A DNA stretch of 50,036 nucleotides from Rhodococcus sp. EPR-157 (GTDB lineage: Bacteria; Actinomycetota; Actinomycetes; Mycobacteriales; Mycobacteriaceae). The notes beneath the pieces were generated by a model that was not told where the DNA came from, did no database searches, and was given only the letters and a program-made list of their open reading frames with translations. Both the position numbers and the translations under genes were made by a program. Below are positions 34,348 through 43,460 of this stretch, piece after piece; within the stretch, counting starts at the first letter, position 1, and each line of letters begins with the position of its first letter. Location: the NCBI RefSeq assembly GCF_001647195.1, contig NZ_LVCV01000642.1:1-50036 (forward strand), given 5' to 3'.

Positions 34348-35130
34348 TCAGCTGGGTTGCGGCTGGCAATACGGGCAGTAATAGATCTGCCGTTCCTCGA
34401 GCGGATTGTCGCCCAACGTCCCGAATTCGATCGTGGTGCCGCAGCGTCTGCACGGCTTGTTCTCCCGCCCGTACACCCAGAAGTGTCTGCCCGCTCGCCG
34501 GTCGCCAGTGGTGACCCGTTGATTTCGGTCCTTGTTGGCGACGATCGTCCGCGACGACAAGTCGACGATCTTGTCGATGTTGCCGGCGTCTTTCACCGGG
34601 GTCCTGGGATCGATGCCGCGAAGGAAGCAGATCTCGTTGCGATAGACGTTGCCGAGCCCCGCGAGGTTGCGTTGATCGAGCAAGGCAAGGCCGATCGCCC
34701 GGTCGGGATCGGAGCGAAGGTTGGCGACCGCGGCAGATGCGTCCCAGTCCGGACCGAGCAAGTCGGGTCCGAGGTAGCCGACCACGTCCTCCTCGTTCTC
34801 GACGATGTCCAGAACGCCCAATTCGAATCCGACAGCGGTCGATCGGTCGGTCGAGAGAATCGCTCGAGCTTGGAAGGCCGGCCTTCTCCATTTTCCGCCG
34901 TGCGGGTAGACCTGCCAGGTACCTTCCATCTTCAGATGGCTGTGGATCGAATAGCCGCCGACCCGAATCAGCAGGTGTTTGCCGCGGGAGCGCACCGCGT
35001 CGACCGTATGCCCGGTGAAGTCGACGGTGGCATACCTCGGCACACGGATGTCGCAGCCGGTGAGGACATTGCCTTCGAGCGCCGCGCGCAGCGAATTGGC
35101 CGCGCGGTACACGGTGTCGCCTTCGGGCAT
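34348..35130 (-). CDS. nei: Endonuclease VIII-type DNA glycosylase/AP lyase
   Basis: This 260-residue Fpg/Nei-family repair enzyme has the catalytic N-terminal proline and glutamate (Pro2, Glu3 in MPEGDTVYRA) and the helix-two-turn-helix region GLALLDQRNLAGLGNVYRNE. It ends in a C-terminal zinc finger (CRRC, then CPYC). It excises oxidised pyrimidines and nicks the abasic site. The lysine in RSRGKHLLI supports Nei rather than Fpg. Its ATG lies one base after the lhr stop, so helicase and glycosylase form a repair operon, as in M. tuberculosis. The exact Nei subtype (Nei1/Nei2) was not resolved. Confidence 0.93.
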   Translation of the reverse strand: MPEGDTVYRAANSLRAALEGNVLTGCDIRVPRYATVDFTGHTVDAVRSRGKHLLIRVGGYSIHSHLKMEGTWQVYPHGGKWRRPAFQARAILSTDRSTAVGFELGVLDIVENEEDVVGYLGPDLLGPDWDASAAVANLRSDPDRAIGLALLDQRNLAGLGNVYRNEICFLRGIDPRTPVKDAGNIDKIVDLSSRTIVANKDRNQRVTTGDRRAGRHFWVYGRENKPCRRCGTTIEFGTLGDNPLEERQIYYCPYCQPQPS

Positions 35131-35131
35131 G

Positions 35132-38100
35132 TCAGCTTCTCAGCCTGAGTCCGCGCGGCGTCACGGAGAACCCGGCCTCGGTCAGCACCTTCGCGAACCG
35201 GGTGCCGTGAATGTCGTTGCCGTCCACCCGTTCCACGAGCAGCCTGTCGACACCTCCCCGTTTGACCGTCGCGGCAAGAGCGTGTGCGGCCGTTGCCGTT
35301 ACAGTGTCGTCGTCGGAAAACGTCAGAACGGTCTTGCCTCCTCGTTCTACGTACATTGCGAGTTCGCCCTCGTGCAGTACGACCAGTGCACCCGCCTTTC
35401 GCCCGGGACGGTGTTTGATCTCCTCGTCCGACGCTCGCTTGGGCCACGTCAACGCCGCGCCGTAGGGGTTCGCCGGATCGCAGGCCGCGAGTACGACGGC
35501 ACCCGTCTTCTCCCGCTCCTCGTAGGTTCGCAGTCGGTCTACCACCTCGGATGTGGAGAATTGCGCGCCACCGAGCGAGTCGACGAAGTACCCGCGCCTG
35601 CTGCGACCGGAATCCTCGAACGTGGTGAGCACCTTGTACATCGTTGCGAATCCACCCGGCACACCCTCGTTCATGACCGACCCACGAGTCACCACGCCGT
35701 AGCGTTCGAGAAGTACATCGGCGGTAGCGTGGGCGCGGACCGTGGCGTCGGGTTCGAGCTCGGGCAGACGGGACCACCGTCCGCCTGCCGTCGGCGGCCC
35801 GGTTCGGGTGGGCAGGGTCGGACGCTCGAGCCTGCGGTACGACCTCAGCCGAGGCGTTCTGCGGGGTGCACGATGGCTGGGCGCCGATCTCGTCGTCGCG
35901 TTGAGCAGAGCGCGCAACGGCGCGAAGGTGTCGTTGCTGAGTTGGCCTGCCCAGACGAGCTCCCACAATGCTGCGTGCAAGCTGTCGTCGTCCGTGCTGC
36001 CGACGGTATCGGACAGCTGGCGGAAGAAGTATGCACCGCCTGCGGAGACTGCATCGAGTACCCGCAGCTGCAGCTCCGACAGATCGGACTCGGCGGGCGG
36101 CGCGAGGGTCAGCGGTGCTGTGTCCGCCATGTGCAGGCAGACCCACCCGTCCTTCGAGGTGATCGATCCATGGCCGGACCACATGACCTCGCCGGTGGAT
36201 GTGAGCTCGTCGAGCATTGCGGGGGAGTAGTCGCGAACCCTCGACGCGAGCACGAGCGGTTCCCACGCGGAGGCTGGAATCGGCACTCCGGACAGCTGTT
36301 CGACGATCGTCGCCACTCCGTCGATTCCACTGAGTTGACGACTGTCGACGTGCTGCCATGCGGGTAGGAAACGTCCGAAGGTAGCGGTGGCGACGGGTTC
36401 GATCTCGTGCCTCGCCGCAGCAAGTGATCTACGACGAATTCGACGCAGGACTTCGGCGTCGCACCACTCGCTACCGGTCTTCTCAGGTCGGAACTCCCCC
36501 TCGACGACGCGTTTGTCGGCCCCGAGCGCCGCCAACGCACTCTTGGCGACTGCCGTCCCCAGGCCGAATCGGGTGGCAAGGTCGGTCACCGAGAACGGTC
36601 CATGCGTGCGGGCGAAGCGGCTGACCAGGTCGGTCACGGGATCGTCGACCGGTTCGATGAACGCCGCCGGGGTGCCGATCGGCAGCGGGACGCCGAGTGC
36701 GTCGCGTAGTCGGCTGGCGTCCTCGATTGCAGCCCACCAGGTGTGACCGGCGAAGCTGACCTCCAATGCTCTACGAGCAGAAGCCAGTTCGGTCAACCAC
36801 AGCTGGGACTCGTCGCCGTTGGTGCGTGCTGCCACTTCGTCGATAGTCAACGGCCCGAGCATGCGGAGCAGGTCGGCGACACCTTCGATGTCTTTCGCGT
36901 GCCGGTCGGGTGCAAGCCGCTGCAGCTCCGACTCGGTGATCTCGATGACGGACTGGTCCAGGAGTTCGCGCAGCTCGACGCGTCCGAGAAGCTCGGCCAG
37001 CAAGGTCGAATCGAGCGAGAGCGCTTGTGCGCGGCGTTCGGCGAGAGGGCTGTCACCCTCGTACATGAACGCTCCGACATAGCTGAACAGCAACGAGTTG
37101 GCGAACGGTGACGGCGACGCGGTCTCGACCTCGACGATCCGAATCTGCCGTCGTCCGATCTGCGCCAAAATCTCTTCCAGGGCAGGCAGGTCGTAGACGT
37201 CCTGCAGGCACTCGCGGACGGTTTCGAGGAGTATGGGGAACGTCGGGTACTTGCGTGCAACGTCGAGCAATTGAGCCGCCCGTTGCCGCTGCTGCCACAG
37301 TGGGGCCCGCTTACCCGGATTGCGGCGGGGGAGAAGCAGTGCGCGGGCAGCGCACTCGCGGAAACGCGATGCAAACAAAGCAGATCCGCCGACCTGCTCG
37401 GTGACGATGTCGGCTATCTCGTCTTTCTCGAAGACGAACAGATCGGCGCCGGGCGGGCGGTCCTCGGTATCGGGCAGACGCACGACTATTCCGTCGTCGG
37501 ATGCAGTGGGAGCGGCATCGATTCCGTACCTCTCGATCAACCGCGCGCCGATGGCGAGCGCCCACGGGGCATGCACCTGCTGGCCGTATGTCGAGTGCAG
37601 CACCAGACGCCAGTCGCCGAGCTCGTCACGGAACCGTTCGACGATCATGGTCCGATCAGTCGGAAGCTGCCCGGTGGCCGTGTTCTGTTCGTCGAGCAGC
37701 GCGATCAGATTGTTGACGGCATTCGGGTCGAGTCCGTCGTCGGACAGTCGTTGCGCCAGCGGTCCGCGCTCGGTGGTGCTGCGCAGGAATTCGCCGAGTG
37801 CGCGCCCGAGCTCAGCGGGCCTGCCGAGGCCGTCGCCGTGCCAGAACGGTAGTCGACCAGGTTGTCCGTAGGCGGGACTGACGAGAACCCGATCGTGGGT
37901 GATCTCCTCGATTCGCCAGCTGGTGGCACCGAGCGCGAAGACGTCGCCGACTCGGGACTCGTAGACCATCTCCTCATCCAGTTCGCCTACGCGAGAGGCT
38001 TTTTCGCCGACCATGTACACGGTGAACAGGCCGCGGTCCGGGATGGAGCCACCGGACGTCACGGCAAGGCGTTGCGCCCCCGGCCGGCCGGTCAGGGTGT

Positions 38101-39670
38101 TCGCGTCGCGGTCCCAGACCAGCCTCGGCCTCAGCTCGGCGAACTCGTCGGACGGATATCTGCCGGCCAAGAGGTCGAGGGTGGACTCGTAGGCCGAACG
38201 GGGCAGAGTAGCGAAGCTGCCGGTGCGGCGAACCGCGTCGAACCAGTCGTGCGCATCGATCGGTTCCAGCGCGCAGGCAGCCACGGTCTGCTGGGCCAGG
38301 ATATCGAGTGGGTTTGCCGGCACGAACAGTGATTCGATCTTGCCCGACGTCATGCGTTCGACCGTGACAGCGCAGTGGATCAGGTCGGTGCGGTGCTTCG
38401 GAAACAGCACGCCCTTGGAGATCTCACCGACTTGGTGTCCGGCGCGTCCGACGCGCTGCAACCCGCTCGCCACCGATGGCGGCGCTTCGACCTGGACCAC
38501 GAGATCGACTGCTCCCATGTCGATTCCGAGTTCCAAGCTACTCGTCGCGACCACGCACCGAAGTCGACCGGTCTTGAGGTCGTCTTCGATGAGGGCGCGT
38601 TGGTCCTTGCTGACGCTGCCGTGGTGGGCGCGGGCGAGCAATGGATCGGCGCCGTGCCCCACCTCGCTCGAACCGCCGAGTTGGGACGGCGGGCCGTGGA
38701 CAGTGTCGACTCCCTCGCCGAGTCGCTCGGAGTACACCTCGTTGAGGCGTGCAGTCAACCGCTCGGCGAGACGCCTCGAGTTGGCGAACACGATGCACGA
38801 CTTGTGCTCGAGAATCAGGTCGACGATCTTCTCCTCGACGTGAGGCCAGATGGAACCCTGCTGCGGCGCGGCCGTGGCATCGCCGTCGGGCGATTCCTTG
38901 ACACCGAGTTCGGTCATGTCTTCGACGGGCACCTGCACGGAGAGGTCGAACGTCTTGGGCGCCGGGGGCGCCACGATCTCGATGGGGGCCACTCCGGTCA
39001 GGAATCGCCCCACCTCTTCGTGGGGGCGAACCGTCGCTGACAGCCCTATCCGTTGCGCGGGCTTCGCCAGCATCAGATCGAGACGTTCCAACGACAACGC
39101 CAGGTGCGAGCCACGCTTGGTTCCGGCGACAGCGTGTACTTCGTCGACGATGACGGTGTCGACGAGGGTGAGGGACTCACGCGCCGCGGAGGTGAGCATC
39201 AGGAAGAGCGACTCGGGCGTGGTGATCAGGATGTCCGGCGGCGTCTTGATCATCGAACGGCGGTCGGCGGGACTCGTGTCTCCTGACCGGACGCCGACCG
39301 AGATGTCGGGTGGCTCGAAGCCGAGCCGTTTGGCGGTCTGCGTGATGCCGACCAACGGGGCGCGTAGATTCCGCTCGACGTCTACGGCCAGCGCCTTGAG
39401 CGGCGAGATGTACAGAACCTTCGTCTTGCGTTCTTCAGCCGGTTTCCGGCTGGCCAACTGATCGATCGACCACAGGAACGCGGACAGCGTCTTGCCCGAT
39501 CCGGTCGGCGCGACGACCAGCGTGTGGCGGCCGCTGGAGATCGCATCCCACGCGCCGACCTGGGCGGACGTTGGACTGTGGAACGCGCCGCTGAACCACT
39601 CCTGAGTAGCCGGAGAGAACTTGGACAGGCCAGTGCCGTTCTGCTGCTCGGACGCGCGTTTTCTGGCCAC
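35132..39670 (-). CDS. lhr: Large helicase-related protein Lhr, ATP-dependent DNA/RNA helicase
   Basis: This protein has about 1512 residues, the size of the long mycobacterial Lhr. In order it shows Walker A APTGSGKTLSAF (about 54-65), the DEVH box VIVDEVHAVAG, motif III LSATVRP and the motif VI region LQRVGRAGHQVG. The Lhr-specific winged-helix and beta-barrel core follows, and then the long C-terminal extension. It translocates 3' to 5' and unwinds RNA-DNA hybrids. GTG at 39670 is preferred: in-frame codons before it continue into a poorly conserved, cysteine-rich stretch. It is followed directly by nei. Confidence 0.93.
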   Translation of the reverse strand: MARKRASEQQNGTGLSKFSPATQEWFSGAFHSPTSAQVGAWDAISSGRHTLVVAPTGSGKTLSAFLWSIDQLASRKPAEERKTKVLYISPLKALAVDVERNLRAPLVGITQTAKRLGFEPPDISVGVRSGDTSPADRRSMIKTPPDILITTPESLFLMLTSAARESLTLVDTVIVDEVHAVAGTKRGSHLALSLERLDLMLAKPAQRIGLSATVRPHEEVGRFLTGVAPIEIVAPPAPKTFDLSVQVPVEDMTELGVKESPDGDATAAPQQGSIWPHVEEKIVDLILEHKSCIVFANSRRLAERLTARLNEVYSERLGEGVDTVHGPPSQLGGSSEVGHGADPLLARAHHGSVSKDQRALIEDDLKTGRLRCVVATSSLELGIDMGAVDLVVQVEAPPSVASGLQRVGRAGHQVGEISKGVLFPKHRTDLIHCAVTVERMTSGKIESLFVPANPLDILAQQTVAACALEPIDAHDWFDAVRRTGSFATLPRSAYESTLDLLAGRYPSDEFAELRPRLVWDRDANTLTGRPGAQRLAVTSGGSIPDRGLFTVYMVGEKASRVGELDEEMVYESRVGDVFALGATSWRIEEITHDRVLVSPAYGQPGRLPFWHGDGLGRPAELGRALGEFLRSTTERGPLAQRLSDDGLDPNAVNNLIALLDEQNTATGQLPTDRTMIVERFRDELGDWRLVLHSTYGQQVHAPWALAIGARLIERYGIDAAPTASDDGIVVRLPDTEDRPPGADLFVFEKDEIADIVTEQVGGSALFASRFRECAARALLLPRRNPGKRAPLWQQRQRAAQLLDVARKYPTFPILLETVRECLQDVYDLPALEEILAQIGRRQIRIVEVETASPSPFANSLLFSYVGAFMYEGDSPLAERRAQALSLDSTLLAELLGRVELRELLDQSVIEITESELQRLAPDRHAKDIEGVADLLRMLGPLTIDEVAARTNGDESQLWLTELASARRALEVSFAGHTWWAAIEDASRLRDALGVPLPIGTPAAFIEPVDDPVTDLVSRFARTHGPFSVTDLATRFGLGTAVAKSALAALGADKRVVEGEFRPEKTGSEWCDAEVLRRIRRRSLAAARHEIEPVATATFGRFLPAWQHVDSRQLSGIDGVATIVEQLSGVPIPASAWEPLVLASRVRDYSPAMLDELTSTGEVMWSGHGSITSKDGWVCLHMADTAPLTLAPPAESDLSELQLRVLDAVSAGGAYFFRQLSDTVGSTDDDSLHAALWELVWAGQLSNDTFAPLRALLNATTRSAPSHRAPRRTPRLRSYRRLERPTLPTRTGPPTAGGRWSRLPELEPDATVRAHATADVLLERYGVVTRGSVMNEGVPGGFATMYKVLTTFEDSGRSRRGYFVDSLGGAQFSTSEVVDRLRTYEEREKTGAVVLAACDPANPYGAALTWPKRASDEEIKHRPGRKAGALVVLHEGELAMYVERGGKTVLTFSDDDTVTATAAHALAATVKRGGVDRLLVERVDGNDIHGTRFAKVLTEAGFSVTPRGLRLRS

Positions 39671-39755
39671 CCGACCACTATGCCCCGAGGTACCGACAAA
39701 CAACCACGAGCACCGTTGACGTGTGAAACCTGTGGCGATCGGGTACGGCACAGAG

Positions 39756-40013
39756 ATGACCGAAGACCAAGACATCATGCAGAAGATTTCCGCACAGCTC
39801 GATGCTCGGCTCGGCAGGCAGACCAACGGTCTCCAGAACGAGGTCCCACCCGGAGCCAGCATTCAGAACGACGATGGTGAACGCGGACCGCTCGGTCGGG
39901 ACTACCACCTGGCGAGCAAGTACGCGCAAGCGTTGGCTATCGGCGAGCCCCAGCTGGTCGATCGCGCCGAGTTCGATCGTCTCGTGGCCGAATACGGCCA
40001 AGCCGAAAGCTGA
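39756..40013 (+). CDS. Small conserved hypothetical protein
   Basis: This 85-residue soluble protein starts at ATG 39756. A GTG at 39723 would add 11 residues and is an alternative. It is polar, with the core YHLASKYAQALAIGEPQLVD and no cysteines, membrane segment or recognised motif. Codon use is normal for the window. It is divergent from lhr across 85 bases and followed by the nested inverted repeats at 40033-40112. I do not recognise the family. Confidence 0.6.
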   Translation: MTEDQDIMQKISAQLDARLGRQTNGLQNEVPPGASIQNDDGERGPLGRDYHLASKYAQALAIGEPQLVDRAEFDRLVAEYGQAES

Positions 40014-40339
40014 TCCGAACGGTTACCTGGGCAACCTGGCACCCTTTTTTGCCGAGTGAGCCCACGTGTTCACGTGGTGATAAGGGGTGCCAGGTCGGTA
40101 AAAACGGTGCTAGCTCCCCATTCCGGATCGAGAGCGTTGCGCGGGCTGTCGACGACGGTGAACGTGGTCAGGACATCTCGGCTCGGCTGTTGTTCTGCCG
40201 CATCGCCATTCGCGATGCACTGATACGGACCAGCTCTGCGGCGATGGACTCGCTGGGTGGTATCGCCTTCATCAAGTCACCTGAAGTGGGGTATCTCGCA
40301 GCCGCCTTGCACGCCTTCGCGGTTCGTGAAGTAAGTGAG
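40014..40339. other. Intergenic region without a convincing gene
   Basis: This 326-base stretch holds nested inverted repeats in its first third (40033-40112). In the rest I found no open frame with good coding character on either strand. The plus-strand reading through 40140-40330 and the minus-strand reading both look like unsupported frames. They may be remnants of a decayed gene. No RNA gene was recognised. Confidence 0.5.
40033..40112. repeat. Nested inverted repeats (cruciform-like)
   Basis: ACCTGGCACCC (40034-40044) is repeated in reverse complement at 40085-40095. Between them lies a second perfect hairpin, CCACGTG-TT-CACGTGG (40062-40077). Outside, TAAAAACGGTGCTA (about 40099-40112) mirrors the TGGCACCCTTTTTTG stretch imperfectly. 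The element follows the small hypothetical gene and could be a terminator, a protein-binding site or an intergenic repeat. No copy was found elsewhere in the window. Confidence 0.6.
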
Positions 40340-40939
40340 TCAGTCCGGGATGTCTTCGTCGTCCAACTTGTCCTGGCCGCGGTTGCGGAAGAATTTGAAC
40401 CCCGGTATCCCGATGACCGCTCGTCGTACATCCTTTGTGACGCCGAGCAATTCGTGGATCTCGGGGGCGACGGTATCCAACGTGGCCAGGATAGGAATGA
40501 CCGCCTCCATGTGTGCGACGAGCCCAGGCAACTGATCGACCATCGCGATCGCCGCATCTATTTCGTCCTCGTCGAGGCTCTCGACGAACTTCTTCGCCAT
40601 CGGCGCGGATCGTTGTGCGATGGGATCGAACAGTTCGACCAAGCCGAGCGCGGTGACCGAGGCTTTGGATGCCGAATCCACTACGTCCTCCGCGGACCGC
40701 GTCGTCGTGGCGACCTCGGCGACGACCATGTTGGCGGCGTCGACGACAGTGTTGACGCGCACCAGAAGCGCGGACACATCGTCGAGCAGCGCTTCGACCC
40801 GACCTGGCAGTTCGAACGCGAAAACAGCAGTGTCGATGGACCACCGGGCACTCGATCGGACAACGTCGAGTCCCATTTTCGCGACGGTGAAACCGCTGTT
40901 GAGATCGGGAAGCCGCACGCCCGCACGCTCGAGTGCCAT
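40340..40939 (-). CDS. Conserved hypothetical helical protein
   Basis: This 199-residue soluble protein is predicted largely helical (VEALLDDVSALLVRVNTVVD, then VVAEVATTTRSAEDVVDSAS). Its C-terminal half contains MAKKFVESLDEDEIDAAIAM. The pattern of regularly spaced valine and leucine suggests coiled-coil or four-helix packing, like small apolipoprotein-type proteins, but no family was identified. The ATG at 40939 was preferred over one at 40981, which adds a proline- and glycine-rich lead. It is divergent from the SDR-type gene across 68 bases. Confidence 0.65.
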   Translation of the reverse strand: MALERAGVRLPDLNSGFTVAKMGLDVVRSSARWSIDTAVFAFELPGRVEALLDDVSALLVRVNTVVDAANMVVAEVATTTRSAEDVVDSASKASVTALGLVELFDPIAQRSAPMAKKFVESLDEDEIDAAIAMVDQLPGLVAHMEAVIPILATLDTVAPEIHELLGVTKDVRRAVIGIPGFKFFRNRGQDKLDDEDIPD

Positions 40940-40995
40940 GACACGAACAATGCCACAGGGCCCCCTCGTCGTCGGCGGCACCGCGCGGATGCGGT

Positions 40996-41001
40996 TAGCC
41001 T
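40996..41001 (+). promoter_or_regulatory. Leaderless -10 hexamer of the SDR-type gene
   Basis: TAGCCT occupies -12 to -7 of the ATG at 41008, so transcription would start on the start codon. No Shine-Dalgarno sequence lies in the TCGAGGC-like spacer at suitable distance. Confidence 0.5.
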
Positions 41002-41007
41002 CGAGGC

Positions 41008-42225
41008 ATGAGAGTTCTCGTCACCGGCGCCAGTGGGTACATCGGATCGCGGTTGGTCGCAGCATTGCTCGACGACGGTGACACGGTTGTCGCAGCATCG
41101 AGGAATCCCGCTGGCCTGAGCGTGTTCGACTGGTGGGACGACGTGCAGCCGTGCCAACTCGATGCGAGTGACGAAGGTTCGCTGAAAGACGGGTTCGCGT
41201 CCGCTGGGCAGATCGATGTTGCGTACTACTTGGTGCACGCGATCGGGCAGTCGGACTATCGGGCTCAGGACAAAAGTTCGGCGCAGCAGTTCGCCGCCGC
41301 TGCGGCTGCCGCAGGTGTGAAGAGAATCGTCTACCTGGGAGGCTTCGTTCCCGACGACGAGCAGCTCTCCGAGCATCTTGCGAGCCGAGCGGACGTCGGA
41401 ACGGCGCTGAGCGTGGACGGCCTCGAGCTCGTCTGGCTGAAGGCGGCGATAGTGCTGGGCGCGGGCTCCACGTCGTACGAAATGCTCCGCTACCTCGCGG
41501 ACAGGCTTCTCGTCCTGCCGTTGCCTGCGTGGTTGAGCCACCCCGTTCAGCCCATTGCGGTCGACGATGTGCTGTTCTACCTGCTGGCTTCGCGATCGAC
41601 CGTGCCTGCAGGTGCGTACGACATCGGCGGCCCCGACGTCGTTCCTTACCGGGACCTGTTGTTCGCCTACGTCGACGCTGCCGGTCTGACGCGGGTCGGG
41701 GTATCGATGCCGGGTGTCCCCACCTCGCTCGCCGGTCGGGTGATCGGCAAGATCATCCCGCTACCGGACGCGCTGGCGGAGGACCTGGTCGATTCGCTGC
41801 ACAACACGATGACCACCGGCGAGGACCGTATCGTCGAGCTGGCGGGTGAACCTGCAGGCGGCCGGACCACGGTGGAGAGCGCCATGCACCGAAGTGTGCA
41901 GGGCACGGTCGGCACACCGCCCGGGGTGCGTGCGCTCAAGGACCCGCTGCGACTGGCGGTGACCGATGCTGCATGGAGCGGCGGTGACGAACTCGGCATC
42001 CGCAGGTACGGGGTGGCAGCCTCGTCGGGACAGACATGGAGCCTGTTGGAATCGCTCGGCGCGACCAAGCTTCTGTATTCCTGGCCGGTGGCCGCTGTGG
42101 TCCGCACCAACCTGGACGTCGTCGACGGGGTTTCGGACCGCGCACGATCGGTGATACGACGCGTGCTGCACGATGACAAACCCCAAGAACAGTCACAGCT
42201 GGATGACAAGGCAACGGAGGTGTGA
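41008..42225 (+). CDS. NAD(P)-binding extended SDR / NmrA-like protein
   Basis: This 405-residue protein begins with the Rossmann motif VTGASGYIGSRLV (glycines at 7, 10 and 13). YYLVHAIGQSDY and a GVKRIVYLGGF strand follow, and the C-terminal part carries HPVQPIAVDDVLFYLL. This is the layout of atypical extended SDRs (complex I NDUFA9-like/NmrA). The catalytic YxxxK of classical SDRs is not evident, so it may bind a cofactor without redox activity. The C-terminal 120 residues are a separate domain resembling DUF2867-type extensions, but that link is weak. Its stop overlaps the CPBP protease start (ATGA, 42222-42225). Confidence 0.8.
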   Translation: MRVLVTGASGYIGSRLVAALLDDGDTVVAASRNPAGLSVFDWWDDVQPCQLDASDEGSLKDGFASAGQIDVAYYLVHAIGQSDYRAQDKSSAQQFAAAAAAAGVKRIVYLGGFVPDDEQLSEHLASRADVGTALSVDGLELVWLKAAIVLGAGSTSYEMLRYLADRLLVLPLPAWLSHPVQPIAVDDVLFYLLASRSTVPAGAYDIGGPDVVPYRDLLFAYVDAAGLTRVGVSMPGVPTSLAGRVIGKIIPLPDALAEDLVDSLHNTMTTGEDRIVELAGEPAGGRTTVESAMHRSVQGTVGTPPGVRALKDPLRLAVTDAAWSGGDELGIRRYGVAASSGQTWSLLESLGATKLLYSWPVAAVVRTNLDVVDGVSDRARSVIRRVLHDDKPQEQSQLDDKATEV

Positions 42226-42938
42226 TGGCGTCCTGGCAGACGAGCGTCAGAGACGTCGTCCGATCCGCTCTCGTGGAGAAGGTGGATCGAAACCACGAAG
42301 AAACCGATAGGGCGTTTCTCCGTCGACGGATCGTAGTAGTCGTCACACTTGTCGTCGGGGCGACGCTGCTGGGGGTGTCGCTGTCCGTCAGCCCCGGCGA
42401 CAGCGCGTTCTACCCCTTGACCATCGGTCTGGCGGCGGCATGGATCATCGGCGGCTTCGCCTCCGGCCCGCTGCACCTGGGGCGAATCACCTTCAATGGA
42501 TCGATGCGACGTCCGATCGTCACGCCGATTCTGATCGGTCTCGCCGCGGGCGCGGTCTTCGTCGCAGGCGCGCTGGTCGTGCGCCAGATTCCCCCACTCG
42601 CCGACTTCACCGAAAACGTTCTGGCACACGCCCGGTTCGGGCCGCTCGCCCTGATCGTGTTCATCACTCTCCTCAACGGTGTTGCCGAAGAGATCTTCTT
42701 CCGAGGAGCGTTGTTCGCGGCTATCGGTCGTAAGAAGCCGGTGCTCATCTCGACGATCGTCTACACCGTCGTCACGTTGGCGAGTGGCAATCCGATGCTG
42801 GCGTTCGCAGCCATCACCCTCGGGTTCGTCCTGGCACTGCAGAGGCGCGCGTCGGGCGGCATACTTGCGCCGATCTTGACGCATGTTGCCTGGTCGACGG
42901 TGATGGTCTTCGTTCTGCCCCCTCTGTTCGTATCATGA
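42222..42938 (+). CDS. CPBP family intramembrane metalloprotease
   Basis: This 238-residue membrane protein has about six hydrophobic helices. It carries the glutamate motif EEIFFRG (E155, E156, R160) and the later histidine of the family in LTHVAW (H220). Members are CAAX-protease/bacteriocin-processing-like enzymes (Rce1 fold) that process membrane-embedded or lipidated substrates, or confer immunity to bacteriocins. The substrate here is unknown. It is coupled to the SDR-type gene by an ATGA overlap, which suggests a shared role. The gap to lrpA (84 bases) is AT-rich. Confidence 0.87.
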   Translation: MMASWQTSVRDVVRSALVEKVDRNHEETDRAFLRRRIVVVVTLVVGATLLGVSLSVSPGDSAFYPLTIGLAAAWIIGGFASGPLHLGRITFNGSMRRPIVTPILIGLAAGAVFVAGALVVRQIPPLADFTENVLAHARFGPLALIVFITLLNGVAEEIFFRGALFAAIGRKKPVLISTIVYTVVTLASGNPMLAFAAITLGFVLALQRRASGGILAPILTHVAWSTVMVFVLPPLFVS

Positions 42939-43010
42939 TCGAAAACAAACTATCTCTCTTGAAAAATGATTTGTCTGCGGTCCGATAGGCCGAAAGTTAC
43001 CTGTCTGAGC

Positions 43011-43016
43011 TACATT
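43011..43016 (+). promoter_or_regulatory. Leaderless -10 hexamer of lrpA
   Basis: TACATT lies exactly at -12 to -7 of the GTG at 43023. The transcript would start with GUG, a known actinobacterial arrangement. The hexamer supports 43023 over the upstream in-frame ATG at 42966. Confidence 0.5.
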
Positions 43017-43022
43017 GCGCAG

Positions 43023-43460
43023 GTGAGCGAAAACCTCGACCGGATCGACCGGTTGATCATCGACGAACTCGTCGCGGACGGGCGTGCCACCCTGGCAACC
43101 CTCGCCGAGAAGGCAAGTCTGTCCGTGTCGGCCGTGCAGTCGCGAGTGCGCCGACTCGAGTCCAGACGCGTAATCCGCGGGTACACCGCGCAGGTCGATT
43201 CAGAAGCATTGGGGCGACCGTTGTCGGCGTTCGTCGCCATCACTCCGATCGATCCGGCGCAACCCGACGACGCACCGGCCCGGCTTCGGCACATCAGCGC
43301 CATCGAATCGTGCCACTCCGTAGCCGGCGAAGAGAGCTACGTTCTGCTCGTGCGGGTGGAATCCCCACGCGGCCTCGAACATCTGCTGCAGGAGATTCGC
43401 GCTACCGCGAACGTGCGGACTCGGAGCACCATCATTCTGCAGACCTTCTACGACCGATGA
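43023..43460 (+). CDS. lrpA: Lrp/AsnC family global regulator LrpA
   Basis: This 145-residue regulator has the N-terminal winged helix-turn-helix (TLAEKASLSVSAVQSRVRRL, about 26-45) and a C-terminal RAM domain. Its SAFVAITPIDPAQPDDAPAR matches, as I recall, mycobacterial LrpA (Rv3291c) closely, as does TANVRTRSTIILQTFY at the end. In mycobacteria this protein responds to amino acids and controls the adjacent lysine aminotransferase gene (lat). No lat is present here. Instead the stop overlaps the start of a YbhN-like membrane protein (ATGA, 43457-43460). Confidence 0.9.
   Translation: MSENLDRIDRLIIDELVADGRATLATLAEKASLSVSAVQSRVRRLESRRVIRGYTAQVDSEALGRPLSAFVAITPIDPAQPDDAPARLRHISAIESCHSVAGEESYVLLVRVESPRGLEHLLQEIRATANVRTRSTIILQTFYDR

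Noticed and set aside
34979-36367. Plus-strand frame of about 460 codons opposite lhr
   Set aside because: Antisense to Lhr, whose C-terminal extension is expected there; arginine- and glycine-rich composition typical of a shadow frame.
40049-41011. 320-codon plus-strand frame across the region after the inverted repeats
   Set aside because: Most of it is antisense to the helical hypothetical protein at 40340-40939; the first part has no recognisable motif or ribosome binding site.
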